The notes under the pieces are model-generated. The model was given only the letters and a program-made list of their open reading frames with translations. It made no database searches and was not told the origin of the DNA. A DNA stretch of 64,000 nt from Zoogloea sp041904905 (GTDB lineage Bacteria > Pseudomonadota > Gammaproteobacteria > Burkholderiales > Rhodocyclaceae): NCBI RefSeq assembly GCF_041904905.1, contig NZ_JAYRMI010000002.1:1-64000 (forward strand), written 5' to 3'. Below, piece after piece: positions 52,934 through 61,144 of this stretch; the first letter of the stretch is position 1; every line of letters starts with the position of its first letter. The position numbers and the translations under genes are program-made.

Positions 52934-53017
52934 CCAACCCCAACAGAGAGACTTAAGCCACAGGCGCTTGCGCCTGGAAAACGCTAGTTGTTGCTCGTAC
53001 TTGCGTCTTCAACCTGT
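52907..53017 (-). ncRNA. Candidate FNR-activated small RNA
   Basis: An FNR box centred at 53057.5 lies exactly 32 bases from the centre of a -10 hexamer CATACT (53023-53028, - strand). This is the spacing of a class II FNR promoter (-41.5) and predicts a start at about 53016-53017. The transcript would run about 110 bases to the strong terminator at 52907-52933. It contains a perfect hairpin (52961-52976) and no open reading frame of note. By analogy with FnrS of enterics, AniS of Neisseria and PhrS of Pseudomonas, it may repress genes under low oxygen. The neighbouring ccoS-ccoI genes also serve low-oxygen respiration. Confidence 0.6.
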
Positions 53018-53050
53018 GACGGAGTATGCAGCAGCCCCCGGGGGTGGGAA

Positions 53051-53064
53051 TTGATTTGGGTCAA
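53051..53064 (-). promoter_or_regulatory. FNR/Anr-type binding site
   Basis: On the - strand the site reads TTGAC-CCAA-ATCAA, one mismatch from the FNR consensus TTGAT-N4-ATCAA. It lies downstream of the ccoS stop codon, so it cannot drive ccoI-ccoS. The best-placed target is the small RNA at 52907-53017. Confidence 0.7.
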
Positions 53065-53096
53065 AAACCCTTCAGATAGCGTGGAATTGAAAAGAC

Positions 53097-53285
53097 TCAA
53101 TCGGCGGCGCCGGATTTGGCCTTGCCCGGCGGCGCTGCGGGCGGGTCGTCGTTATCGGTGACGACCCGATAACCCGGGCCTTCCAGGTCGTCGAACTGGC
53201 CGCTACGCACCGACCACCAGAAGACCCAGCCGATCAGGAACACCAGGACGATGGACAAGGGGATGAGCAGGTACAGACTTTCCAT
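53097..53285 (-). CDS. ccoS: cbb3-type cytochrome oxidase assembly protein CcoS
   Basis: The 62-residue protein has one membrane segment (about 5-26, LLIPLSIVLVFLIGWVFWW) followed by the conserved SGQFDDLEGPGYRVV motif, diagnostic of CcoS. CcoS is needed to load heme and copper into the cbb3 oxidase subunit CcoN. It lies 9 bases after ccoI, the usual pair. The structural genes ccoNOQP are not in this window. Confidence 0.93.
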   Translation of the reverse strand: MESLYLLIPLSIVLVFLIGWVFWWSVRSGQFDDLEGPGYRVVTDNDDPPAAPPGKAKSGAAD

Positions 53286-53294
53286 GATCCGATC

Positions 53295-55772
53295 TCAGCG
53301 TTGGCGCCCGCGCTGCAGGCGCAGGGCGTTGAGCACGACGAGGAGCGAACTCGCCGACATGCCGATCCCGGCCATCCAGGGCGTGACGAGCCCGGACATG
53401 GCCAGCGGGACGGCGGTGAAATTGTAGGCGAAGGACCACCACAGGTTCTGGCGGATGATCGTCAGGGCGCGGCGGGAGAGCTGGAGCCCGTCGGCCAGGG
53501 ACGCCAGCCGGCCGGACAGCAGCACAATGTCGGCCTGGTTGCGGGCGAGGTCGGTGCCGCCGCCCATGGCGATGGAGACCTGGGCCTGGGCCAGCACCGG
53601 AGCGTCGTTCACCCCGTCGCCGACCATCGCGACGATGGATTTTCCGGTTTGCAGCCCGCGCAGGGCGGCGTGCTTGCCCTCGGGCGTCATGCCACCGCGG
53701 GCGTCGCTCACGCCCAGCTCCCGGGCGAGGGCTTCGACGGTGGCGGGGGTGTCGCCGCTCAGGATCGACAGGGCGATGCCCCGCTCGCGCAGCGCGGCGA
53801 GGGCGGCCGGGCAGTCATCCCGGAGCCCGTCGGAGAGGGCGAAGCCGGCGATCCAGCCGGCGCTGGAGCCCAGTGCGATGACCGTGCGGCCGGAGCGCTC
53901 GTCGGCGAGCAGGACGTCCGGCTCGGGAGCGCCCGTGAGTTCGGCGACGAAGGACGGGCGGCCGATGCGATAGGCGACGCCATCGAGCACGCCGGCCACG
54001 CCCTGCCCCGTCGTTGCGGCGACGGCACCAAAGGCCGGCATCGCCAAATCGCCACCGCGCCTGCGCAAGGCCTCGGCGATGGCGTGCTCGGAGCCCTGCT
54101 CCAGCCCGGCTGCCAGACGCAGGGCGTCGATCTCGTCGCCGGGGCCCAGCAGGCGGATCTGCTCGACGCGCATCTCGCCGTAGGTGAGCGTGCCCGTCTT
54201 GTCGAAGACGAAACGATCGGCGCGGGCCAGGGCCTCGACGGCGTGGCCGCGGGTGACCAGCACGCCCATCCGCGCCAGGGCGTCGGTGGCTACCGTGAGC
54301 GCCACCGGCGTGGCCAGCGAGAGCGCGCAGGGGCAGCTCACCACCAGCACCGAGACGAACACCCACAGGGCGCGGTCGGGGTCGTGCCACCACCACCAGC
54401 CGGCGGTGACCACCGCCAGCACCAGCAGGGCGACGATGAAGTAGGCGGCCACCCGGTCGGCCTGCTGGACGACGCGGGGCTTCTCGGCCGACGCGCGCTC
54501 CATGAGCTGGCGGATCGCCGCCAGCCGGGTGTGCTCGCCGGTACGGGTGACGCGCACGCACAGGGGGCTGCCGATGTTCACGCTGCCACCCGTCACCGGG
54601 GCGCCGGGCTGCTTGGGCACGGGGCGGCTCTCGCCGGTGAGGAGCGCCTCGTTGGCCTCGCTCTCGCCTTCGGCCACCACGCCGTCGGCCGGCACGGTCT
54701 CGCCCGGCTTCACGCGGATCATGTCGCCCGCCTGCAGTTGCGAGACGGGCACCCGCTCGCCTTGGGGGTCAGGCCAGTGGGCGAGGCGTTCGGCGAAGGC
54801 CGGCAGGGCCTTGCCCAGTTCTTCCACGCCACGCACGGCCTTCTGGCGGGCCAGCATCTCCACGTAGCGGCCGCACAGCAGGAAGAAGACGAACATCGTC
54901 ACCGAATCGAAGTACACCTCGCCCTGGCCGGTGAAGGTGGCCCAGCAACTGGCCACGAACGCGGCACCGACGCCCAGCGCGACGGGCACGTCCATGCCCA
55001 GCCGGCGCAGCCTGATGTCGCGCCAGGCGTGACTGAAGAAGGGTTCGGCGGAGTACAGCACCACCGGCGCGGTGAGGATGAGGCTCGCCCAGCGCATCAT
55101 CGCTTCGACTTCGGCGGTCATGTCGCCGTCGGCGATGTAGACCGGGAAGGCGTACATCATCACCTGCATCATCCCGAAGCCGGCGACGAACAGGCGCCAC
55201 AGCGCCGAGCGACGCTCGCGCTGGGAGATCTGCTCGGAGCGGGCGGCGTCGTAGGGGTAGGCCCGGTAGCCGATGGCCTGGACCGCCGCGAGGATGTCGG
55301 AGAGCTTGATCTTGCGCTCGTCCCAACGCACCCGGGCGCGGCGGGTGGCGTAGTTGATGTCCACCGCCGTCACGCCGGGCTGGTGGGCCACGTGCTGCTC
55401 GTTGAGCCAGATGCAGGCGGCGCAGGTGATGCCTTCGAGGATCAGCGCGGCCTCGCGCTCGTGCTCGCCGATGGGCTTGACGAAGCCCTGCTGGAAATCC
55501 GGGTGATCGAAGAGGCCCAGATCCTTCAGCTCGTCGGGCATCGCCTCACGGGCGCGCTCGGGCATCGCGTCGCGACGCCGGTAGTAATCGACCAGACCGC
55601 TGCTGACGATGGACTGGGCTACCGCCTGGCAACCGGTGCAGCAGGTGTGGCGGACCACGCCGTCCACCTCGACCGGCAGATCCACGTCGGCGGGGATCGG
55701 CAGGCCGCAGTGGTAGCAGTCGTGCTCGCGAGGGGGCGTTTCGGACGGAGACGGTGAAGACGGCTGGGACAA
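53295..55772 (-). CDS. ccoI: Copper-translocating P-type ATPase for cbb3 oxidase assembly (CcoI/FixI)
   Basis: The 825-residue P1B-type ATPase supplies copper to cbb3 oxidase. An N-terminal cysteine-rich domain (CYHCGLPIP, RHTCCTGCQAV) precedes the heavy-metal-associated domain with GITCAAC (114-120). The membrane core has the CPC ion-binding motif (480-482, VVSCPCALSLATP). The phosphorylation site is DKTGT (524-528), and the hinge is GDGVNDAPVLAQAQV. No ATG, GTG or other start fits the N-terminus; I use the TTG at 55772, preceded by GAGAGG. A much longer open frame continues upstream over the dctM gene and is not real. Confidence 0.93.
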   Translation of the reverse strand: MSQPSSPSPSETPPREHDCYHCGLPIPADVDLPVEVDGVVRHTCCTGCQAVAQSIVSSGLVDYYRRRDAMPERAREAMPDELKDLGLFDHPDFQQGFVKPIGEHEREAALILEGITCAACIWLNEQHVAHQPGVTAVDINYATRRARVRWDERKIKLSDILAAVQAIGYRAYPYDAARSEQISQRERRSALWRLFVAGFGMMQVMMYAFPVYIADGDMTAEVEAMMRWASLILTAPVVLYSAEPFFSHAWRDIRLRRLGMDVPVALGVGAAFVASCWATFTGQGEVYFDSVTMFVFFLLCGRYVEMLARQKAVRGVEELGKALPAFAERLAHWPDPQGERVPVSQLQAGDMIRVKPGETVPADGVVAEGESEANEALLTGESRPVPKQPGAPVTGGSVNIGSPLCVRVTRTGEHTRLAAIRQLMERASAEKPRVVQQADRVAAYFIVALLVLAVVTAGWWWWHDPDRALWVFVSVLVVSCPCALSLATPVALTVATDALARMGVLVTRGHAVEALARADRFVFDKTGTLTYGEMRVEQIRLLGPGDEIDALRLAAGLEQGSEHAIAEALRRRGGDLAMPAFGAVAATTGQGVAGVLDGVAYRIGRPSFVAELTGAPEPDVLLADERSGRTVIALGSSAGWIAGFALSDGLRDDCPAALAALRERGIALSILSGDTPATVEALARELGVSDARGGMTPEGKHAALRGLQTGKSIVAMVGDGVNDAPVLAQAQVSIAMGGGTDLARNQADIVLLSGRLASLADGLQLSRRALTIIRQNLWWSFAYNFTAVPLAMSGLVTPWMAGIGMSASSLLVVLNALRLQRGRQR

Positions 55773-55875
55773 CGAGAGCCTCTCGGAGGAATGACGGGAT
55801 GCCCGGACAGGCCACGGGAAACACGCCCTTTTATCACAACTGGCCGGCCCGACCAAACCGGGCGCCCTCCTCCAC

Positions 55876-55907
55876 CAAAAGGAAACGCACCCCGAGGGGT
55901 GCGTTTC
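55876..55907 (-). terminator. Terminator of the TRAP transporter genes
   Basis: GGAAACGCACCCC (55880-55892) and GGGGTGCGTTTCC (55895-55907) form a perfect 13-bp inverted repeat. On the - strand it is followed by TTTT. It lies 29 bases after the dctM stop and separates this operon from ccoI. The rest of the 55773-55936 gap shows nothing else. Confidence 0.8.
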
Positions 55908-55936
55908 CGGTGCGCGCTGGATGGCCGGCAGGCGGG

Positions 55937-57220
55937 TTACATCATGCCAAGCATCCGCGGGAACCACAGGGACAGGCCCGGCCAGTAGGTGACGACCCCC
56001 AGGAAGACCAGCATCGACAGCAGCCACGGCCACACCGCCACGGTAAGCTCGGTGATGCCCATCTTGGTGATGCCCGAGGCCACGTACAAGTTGAGCCCCA
56101 CCGGCGGGTGGCACATGCCGACTTCCATGTTCACCACCATGATGATGCCGAAGTGCACCGGGTCGATGCCCAGCTTCATCGCCACCGGGAACAGGATCGG
56201 GGCGAAGATCAGCACGATGGACGACGGCTCCATGAAGTTGCCGGCCAAGAGCAGCAGCACGTTCACCGCCAGCAGGAAGGCGATCACCCCCAGCCCATTG
56301 CCAAGCATCCAGTCGGCCAGGGCCTGCGGGATGTTCTCGTTGGTCATGATGAAGGAGAACAGCACCGCGTTGGTGATGATGTAGAGCAGCATCGCCGACA
56401 TGTTGGCCGAGTTGAGCAGCACCTTCGGCACGTCGGAGAGCGGCATGTCCTTGTAGACGAACACCGCCACGATGAAGGCGTACATGGCGCTCATGGCCGC
56501 GGCTTCGGTGGGGGTGAAGATGCCGGTGTAGATCCCGCCCATCACCACCACGATCAGCAGCAGGCCCCACACCGACTCGCGGAAGGCCTTCATCCGCTCG
56601 GCGAAGCTCGCCTTGGGCTGACGCGGGTAGTCGAACTTGCGGGCGCGATACCAGGTGACGCCGCCCAGGGTGGCCGCCAGGGCCAGGCCCGGCACCACGC
56701 CGGCCATGAACAGCGCGCCGACCGAGGTGTTGGTGGCCACCGAGTACATCACCATCACGATGGACGGCGGGATCAGGATGCCCAGCGCCCCGGCGGTGGT
56801 GATGATCCCGGCGCCGAAGCGGTTCGGGAAGCCCGCCCGCACCATCGCCGGCAGCAGGATCGAGCCGATCGCCACCACCGTGGCCGGCGACGAACCGGAC
56901 ACCGCCGCGAACAGCGCACAGGCCAGCACGCCGGCAAGGCCCAGGCCGCCATACCAGTGCCCGACCATCGCCGTGGCGAAGTTGATCATCCGCTTGGCCA
57001 CCCCCCCGTGGGTGAGGAAGTTGCCGGCCAGGATGAAGAACGGGATCGCCATGATCTCGAACTTCTCGATGCCGGTGAACAGCTTGAGCGCCACCGATTC
57101 GAGGGGCACCTCGGTCATGGTGAACAGGAAGGTGAGCACCGTGAGGCCGAGGGAGATCGAGATGGGCATCCCGGTCAGCATCAGCACCAGCAGGATGCCG
57201 AAAATGATTGCGGCGTTCAT
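55937..57220 (-). CDS. dctM: TRAP transporter large permease, DctM type
   Basis: The 427-residue protein has about 12 hydrophobic segments. It begins AIIFGILLVLMLTGMPISIS and contains IMAIPFFILAGNFLTHGGVAKR and FAAVSGSSPATVVAIGS, hallmarks of the DctM subunit that carries the sodium-coupled transport path. The glycine-rich GSSPATVVAIGSI and the late VNMEVGMCHPPVGLNLYV stretches match the C4-dicarboxylate group. Its start overlaps the dctQ stop (ATGA). Confidence 0.95.
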   Translation of the reverse strand: MNAAIIFGILLVLMLTGMPISISLGLTVLTFLFTMTEVPLESVALKLFTGIEKFEIMAIPFFILAGNFLTHGGVAKRMINFATAMVGHWYGGLGLAGVLACALFAAVSGSSPATVVAIGSILLPAMVRAGFPNRFGAGIITTAGALGILIPPSIVMVMYSVATNTSVGALFMAGVVPGLALAATLGGVTWYRARKFDYPRQPKASFAERMKAFRESVWGLLLIVVVMGGIYTGIFTPTEAAAMSAMYAFIVAVFVYKDMPLSDVPKVLLNSANMSAMLLYIITNAVLFSFIMTNENIPQALADWMLGNGLGVIAFLLAVNVLLLLAGNFMEPSSIVLIFAPILFPVAMKLGIDPVHFGIIMVVNMEVGMCHPPVGLNLYVASGITKMGITELTVAVWPWLLSMLVFLGVVTYWPGLSLWFPRMLGMM

Positions 57221-57903
57221 TGCTGGCCTCCTTTCTTGTCGCCGACCTGACGATGCTTGAGGTCGTGCATGTGCAGGTTATCGTCCATGCCGTAGACGTC
57301 CACGTCCACCGGCAGCGCCTCATCCAGCCCGTCCACATGGCCGTGGTCGTGGTGGGGCAGTTCGCCGGTGCGCAGGAAGCTCCAGGCCACCTGCAGGAAG
57401 CGGAAGCACATCAGGCTGGAGCCGAGCGGGATCGCGCTGTAGACGATCCAGGTGGGCCACTCCAGGTCGGGCGTGGTGGGGCCTTCGGGCACGTCGCCAA
57501 ACTCGGCGCCGGTCAGACTGAGGAAGGCGTAGTGGGCGCCGTTCTCCCACACGAAGTGGGCACCGAGCGTTGCCACCACCGCGGTGAAGAGCGCACCGGC
57601 CAGCAGCCCGAAGAGGATGAACTTGGCCCGGCTCCCGTCCGACAGGCGGTTGATGAGCACGTCGACGCCCACGTGGATGCCGGTGCGCACGCCATAGGCC
57701 GCGCCGAACTTGGCCATCCACACGAACATGATGATGCACAGCTCCTGGGTCCAGCTCACGTTGAGGGACAGCAGCCAGTCCTGCAGGCCGGGAATGCTCA
57801 GGCCGGCCAGATAACGGTGAACGACGGCGAAAAAGATGATCGCAGTCGCTCCCCCCATGAGGAGCGTGATGATCCACTCCTCGAGGCGATCGAGAATCTT
57901 CAT
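57217..57903 (-). CDS. dctQ: TRAP transporter small permease, DctQ type
   Basis: The 228-residue protein has four membrane segments (starting EEWIITLLMGGATAIIFFAV) and the DctQ motif TQELCIIMFVWMAKFGAAYGVR-like stretch near residue 52. The last 50 residues form an extra soluble tail rich in His and Asp (HHDHGHVDG, DNLHMHDLKHR) beyond the usual DctQ end, possibly a metal-binding extension. It lies between dctP and dctM with a 78-base gap to dctP. Confidence 0.92.
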   Translation of the reverse strand: MKILDRLEEWIITLLMGGATAIIFFAVVHRYLAGLSIPGLQDWLLSLNVSWTQELCIIMFVWMAKFGAAYGVRTGIHVGVDVLINRLSDGSRAKFILFGLLAGALFTAVVATLGAHFVWENGAHYAFLSLTGAEFGDVPEGPTTPDLEWPTWIVYSAIPLGSSLMCFRFLQVAWSFLRTGELPHHDHGHVDGLDEALPVDVDVYGMDDNLHMHDLKHRQVGDKKGGQQ

Positions 57904-57981
57904 GATTTGACCTCGCTGAAGAACGCAGCGGGAAAGGGATTGACCCCGGGCCGGGCGCCGCCAGCCCGGGGCGGTCGGCAG

Positions 57982-58995
57982 TTACAGCTTCGCGGGATCG
58001 AAGCCGGTTTCCTTGTAGATGGACTGGATCAGCTCCTTGCCGATCCGGCCTTCCATCTTCTGATGGACGGGCACCAGCGCCTTCTTGAAGGCCAGCTTCT
58101 CGTCCTTGGTGGGCACATAGACCTGGGTCTTGCCGCTCTTCTTGATCGCCTCCAGCGACTTGTCGTTCTCTTCCTGGGCGATCTTGTTGGCGTAGGCCGT
58201 GGATTCCTTCATCGCCTGCTCAAGCTGGCCGCGCACGTCGGCCGGCAGGCCATCCCAGAACTTCTTGTTGGCGATCACCGCGTAACCCAGGTAGCCGTGG
58301 TCGGTCACGGTCAGGTGCTTCTGCACTTCGTGCATCTTCTGGGTGTACATGTTGGAGTGGGGGTTCTCGGTGCCATCCACCACGCCGGTCTGGAGCGCCT
58401 GGTACACCTCGGAGAAGGCCATCACCTGGGGCAGGCCGCCCACGGCGCGGATCTCCTCTTCCAGCACCTTCGACGACTGGATGCGCAGTTTCTTGCCCTT
58501 CAGGTCGGCCGGGGTGCGGATCGGGGTGTTGGCCGAAAACGACTTGAAGCCGTTATCCCAGAAGGCCAGGCCGACGATGCCCTTCGGCTCCAGCTTCTTC
58601 AGGATGCCGGCGCCCACCGGGCCCTGGGTGATGCGGTGCAGTTCGGTGTAGTCGTCGAAGATGTAGGGCAGGTCGAAAGCCTCGAACTCCTTTACCCCCA
58701 GCGGGCCAAACTTGGCCAGCGACGGCGCCAGCATCTGCACGGCGCCCAGCTGCAGGGCCTCGAGTTCTTCCTTGTCCTTGTAAAGTGCGCTGTTGGCGAA
58801 GACTTCAACCTTCACCTTGCCCTTGGTCAGCTCTTCGGCGCGCTTCTTGAAGAATTCCGACGCCTTGCCCTTGGGGGTGTCGGCAGCCACCACGTGGCTG
58901 AACTTGATGACGATCGGCGCCTGGGCGGCGGCCAGGCCCGAGAACGTGGCAAGGCCAAGGGCGGCGAGACTGAATAGGGCGGTGCGACGTTTCAT
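57982..58995 (-). CDS. dctP: TRAP transporter solute-binding protein, DctP type
   Basis: The product is 337 residues from the second of two adjacent ATGs (58995), which has the better spacing to GGAG. A signal peptide ends near residue 24 (SGLAAAQA). The mature protein starts IVIKFSHVVAADTPKGKASE and has the carboxylate-binding arginine in KGKKLRIQSSKVLEEE, the ENPHSNMYTQKMHEVQKHL region and WDGLPADVRGQLEQAM. These fit the C4-dicarboxylate (malate, succinate, fumarate) DctP family. It is the first gene of dctPQM and is divergent from the sensor kinase. Confidence 0.94.
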   Translation of the reverse strand: MKRRTALFSLAALGLATFSGLAAAQAPIVIKFSHVVAADTPKGKASEFFKKRAEELTKGKVKVEVFANSALYKDKEELEALQLGAVQMLAPSLAKFGPLGVKEFEAFDLPYIFDDYTELHRITQGPVGAGILKKLEPKGIVGLAFWDNGFKSFSANTPIRTPADLKGKKLRIQSSKVLEEEIRAVGGLPQVMAFSEVYQALQTGVVDGTENPHSNMYTQKMHEVQKHLTVTDHGYLGYAVIANKKFWDGLPADVRGQLEQAMKESTAYANKIAQEENDKSLEAIKKSGKTQVYVPTKDEKLAFKKALVPVHQKMEGRIGKELIQSIYKETGFDPAKL

Positions 58996-59039
58996 CATTG
59001 TCTCCAATAAAAGTTTTTTAATCTTGCACAAGCTGCCGT

Positions 59040-59053
59040 TATGGCATGCCATA
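59040..59053. promoter_or_regulatory. 14-bp palindrome upstream of dctP
   Basis: TATGGCATGCCATA is a perfect 14-bp palindrome 45-58 bases upstream of the dctP start in the 168-base divergent gap (58999-59166). It is a good operator candidate for the encoded response regulator or another dimeric factor. Confidence 0.4.
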
Positions 59054-59096
59054 CCCGCGAGTGTCGGGCTGGCGAGCCCCCCCCTCAATTGTGGAA

Positions 59097-59120
59097 ATCC
59101 GCAGTGTGGAAAATGCGGAT
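59097..59120. promoter_or_regulatory. Inverted repeat in the dctP/sensor kinase gap
   Basis: ATCCGCA (59097-59103) and TGCGGAT (59114-59120) are perfect 7-base inverted halves 10 bases apart. A direct repeat TGTGGAAA overlaps it (59090 and 59105). It could bind the FixJ-like regulator encoded at 61141, acting on dctP. Confidence 0.35.
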
Positions 59121-59166
59121 GCCCGCCGCCGCCGCAAGCGGTCATAACCACGGCTGCGCCAACACC

Positions 59167-61144
59167 ATGATCGACAACCCCTTGCCAACCCCCCCCGCCG
59201 CCCCCCCCCCCCCGGGTTTACTGGAGCCTGCCCTACGCCGCCGTGGTGCTGTTCGTCGCCACCATGGCCGCGCTGCTGTGGCTCACCCACCGCCAGGACG
59301 CCGAAGAGCAGCGCGCCACCCTCATCAACGACGTGCTGTGGATGGAGCAGAACCTCTCCTTCCAGTTCGAGCGCAACAACGCCCAGCTCACCCAGCTCGG
59401 GCCCGAGCTGCTCGCCGGCCGCCCCCTCGGCACCGCCACCGACGCCCGCATCAAGCGCGCCCTCGACCCCGAGAGCGGGCTGATCCGCATCCTGTGGCTC
59501 AACGCCGGCGGCGCGCTGCAGGGGGCCACCCCGCCGTGGACCGACAGCCATCTGGTGGGCGAGGCCTCCGGCAGCTTCCCGTCCGACTCCACCTTCCGCC
59601 TCGCCCGCTCCCTCGGCCGCCCCACCTACAGCGACGCCTACTCGGTGATCGACAACCAGACCCACTTCGAAGTCCATGTGCCCATCTTCGAGGGCGGACG
59701 CCACCTGGGCACGGTGGTCGGCGTCTATTCCCTCAACGACCTGCTCGCCCGGCAGGTGCCCTGGTGGTTCTCCGAGCGCTACCGGGTGGCGGTGGTGAAC
59801 AACCTGGGCACCGAGATCGCCGCCAAATCCAAGGTCTCGCCCCTGTCCTCGCTAGCCTACGAGATCCCCTTCGAGCCGCCCGGCCACGGGCTGGATCTGC
59901 AGATCACCGCCTACAAGTCGGAGGTGCGCTGGATCTCCCTGCTGCTGATGGGCTCGCTGGGCGTGCTCGCCGCGGCCATCGTCTGGAGCCTGTGGCAGCT
60001 GCGGCGCCACATGGTGCGCCGCCAGGCCGCCGAGCAGGCGCTGCGCAGCGAGCACGCCTTCCGCAAGGCGATGGAAGATTCCCTCAACACCGGCATGCGC
60101 GCCCGCGACCTGCAGGGCCGCATCACCTACGTGAACCCGGCCTTCTGCCGGATGGTCGGCTGGAGCGCCGAAGAACTCGTCGGCCTGATGCCCCCGATGC
60201 CCTACTGGGCGCCGGAGAGCCTGGAGCGCACCTATGAAGTCCACCAGATGATCCTGGGCGGCAACGCCCCGCCCCAGGGCGTCGAGATCCGCCTGATGCG
60301 CCGGAGCGGCGAACGCTTCGACGCGCTGCTCATCGAGGCCCCGCTCATCGACGCCGACGGCCGCCAGATCGGCTGGATGGGCTCGATGGTGGACGTCACC
60401 GAGCAGAAGAACGCCCAGGAACTGGCCCGCCAGCAACAGGAACGCCTGCAGGCCACCGCCCGGCTGGTGACGATGGGCGAGATGGCCTCCACCCTCGCCC
60501 ACGAACTCAACCAGCCGCTCGCCGCCATCTCCAGCTACAACACCGGCTGCCTCAACATGATCGAGCACGGCGCGCTCTCCCAAGGCGAGCTGACCGGCAT
60601 CCTCCAGAAGATCGGCAAGCAGGCCCAGCGCGCCGGCCAGATCATCCGCCGGGTGCACGCCTTCGTGCGGCGCAGCGAACCCAAGCTTGAACCGGCCGAC
60701 CTCAACGCCATCATCCGCGAAGCCGTCGGCCTGGTGGAGCCCGACGCCATCCGCCGCGGCGTGGACATCGCCGTCGACCTCGACGAACACCTGCCCGAAG
60801 TGCTCGCCGACCCGGTGATGATCGAGCAGGTGGCGGTCAACCTGATCCGCAACGGCATGGACGCCATGGCCGACACCCCGCGCCCCCGGCGCTGCCTGCA
60901 GCTCACCACCCACGAAACCGACGGCCTGCTGGTGTTCAGCGTGGCCGACCGGGGCAAGGGCATCCCGCCCGACATCGCCGAAAAACTCTTCGCCCCCTTC
61001 TTCACCACCAAGGAAGAAGGCATGGGCATGGGCCTCAACATCTGCCGTTCCATCGCCGAACTCCACCGCGGCCGCCTCAGCTTCGAGGCCCATCCGGGCG
61101 GTGGTACGATTTTCAACTTCTCGCTCCCGGTGCATACCCCATGA
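59167..61144 (+). CDS. Dct sensor histidine kinase, frame interrupted at a C13 run
   Basis: From 59243 a frame encodes two membrane segments around a periplasmic sensory domain (to about 59980), a PAS domain (NTGMRARDLQGRITYVNPAF), a HisKA domain with LAHELNQPLAAISS, and a HATPase domain (VAVNLIRNGMDAMA, GKGIPPDIAEKLFAPFF). This is a FixL/DctS-like kinase, and its gene overlaps the response regulator (ATGA). The only good start codon, ATG 59167, is in a different frame. The two frames are separated by a run of 13 C (59201-59213). Removing one C would join them and complete the first membrane segment (PRVYWSLPYAAVVLF). In-frame starts from 59243 (a GTG) would cut that segment. Confidence 0.8.
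59201..59213 (+). repeat. C13 homopolymer in the sensor kinase 5' coding region
   Basis: Thirteen consecutive C residues, preceded by a C8 run (59189-59196). As sequenced it puts the start ATG out of frame with the kinase body. A C12 tract, or C15, would restore the frame. Confidence 0.85.

Larger units (their letters stand above)
52733..53096. other. 364-base intergenic region between ndk and ccoS
   Basis: No protein gene is recognisable. From left to right it holds the ndk upstream region (52733-52906, no clear promoter found), the - strand terminator at 52907-52933, a hairpin CAGGCG-CTTG-CGCCTG at 52961-52976, a - strand -10 box at 53023-53028, a 10-bp palindrome CCCCCGGGGG at 53036-53045 and an FNR box at 53051-53064. 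Together these define the candidate small RNA described separately. Confidence 0.7.

Noticed and set aside
55773..57338. Upstream extension of the ccoI frame through dctM and into dctQ
   Set aside because: The translation there is out of frame with two well-supported TRAP permease genes, and a terminator lies between. The real ccoI begins near 55772.
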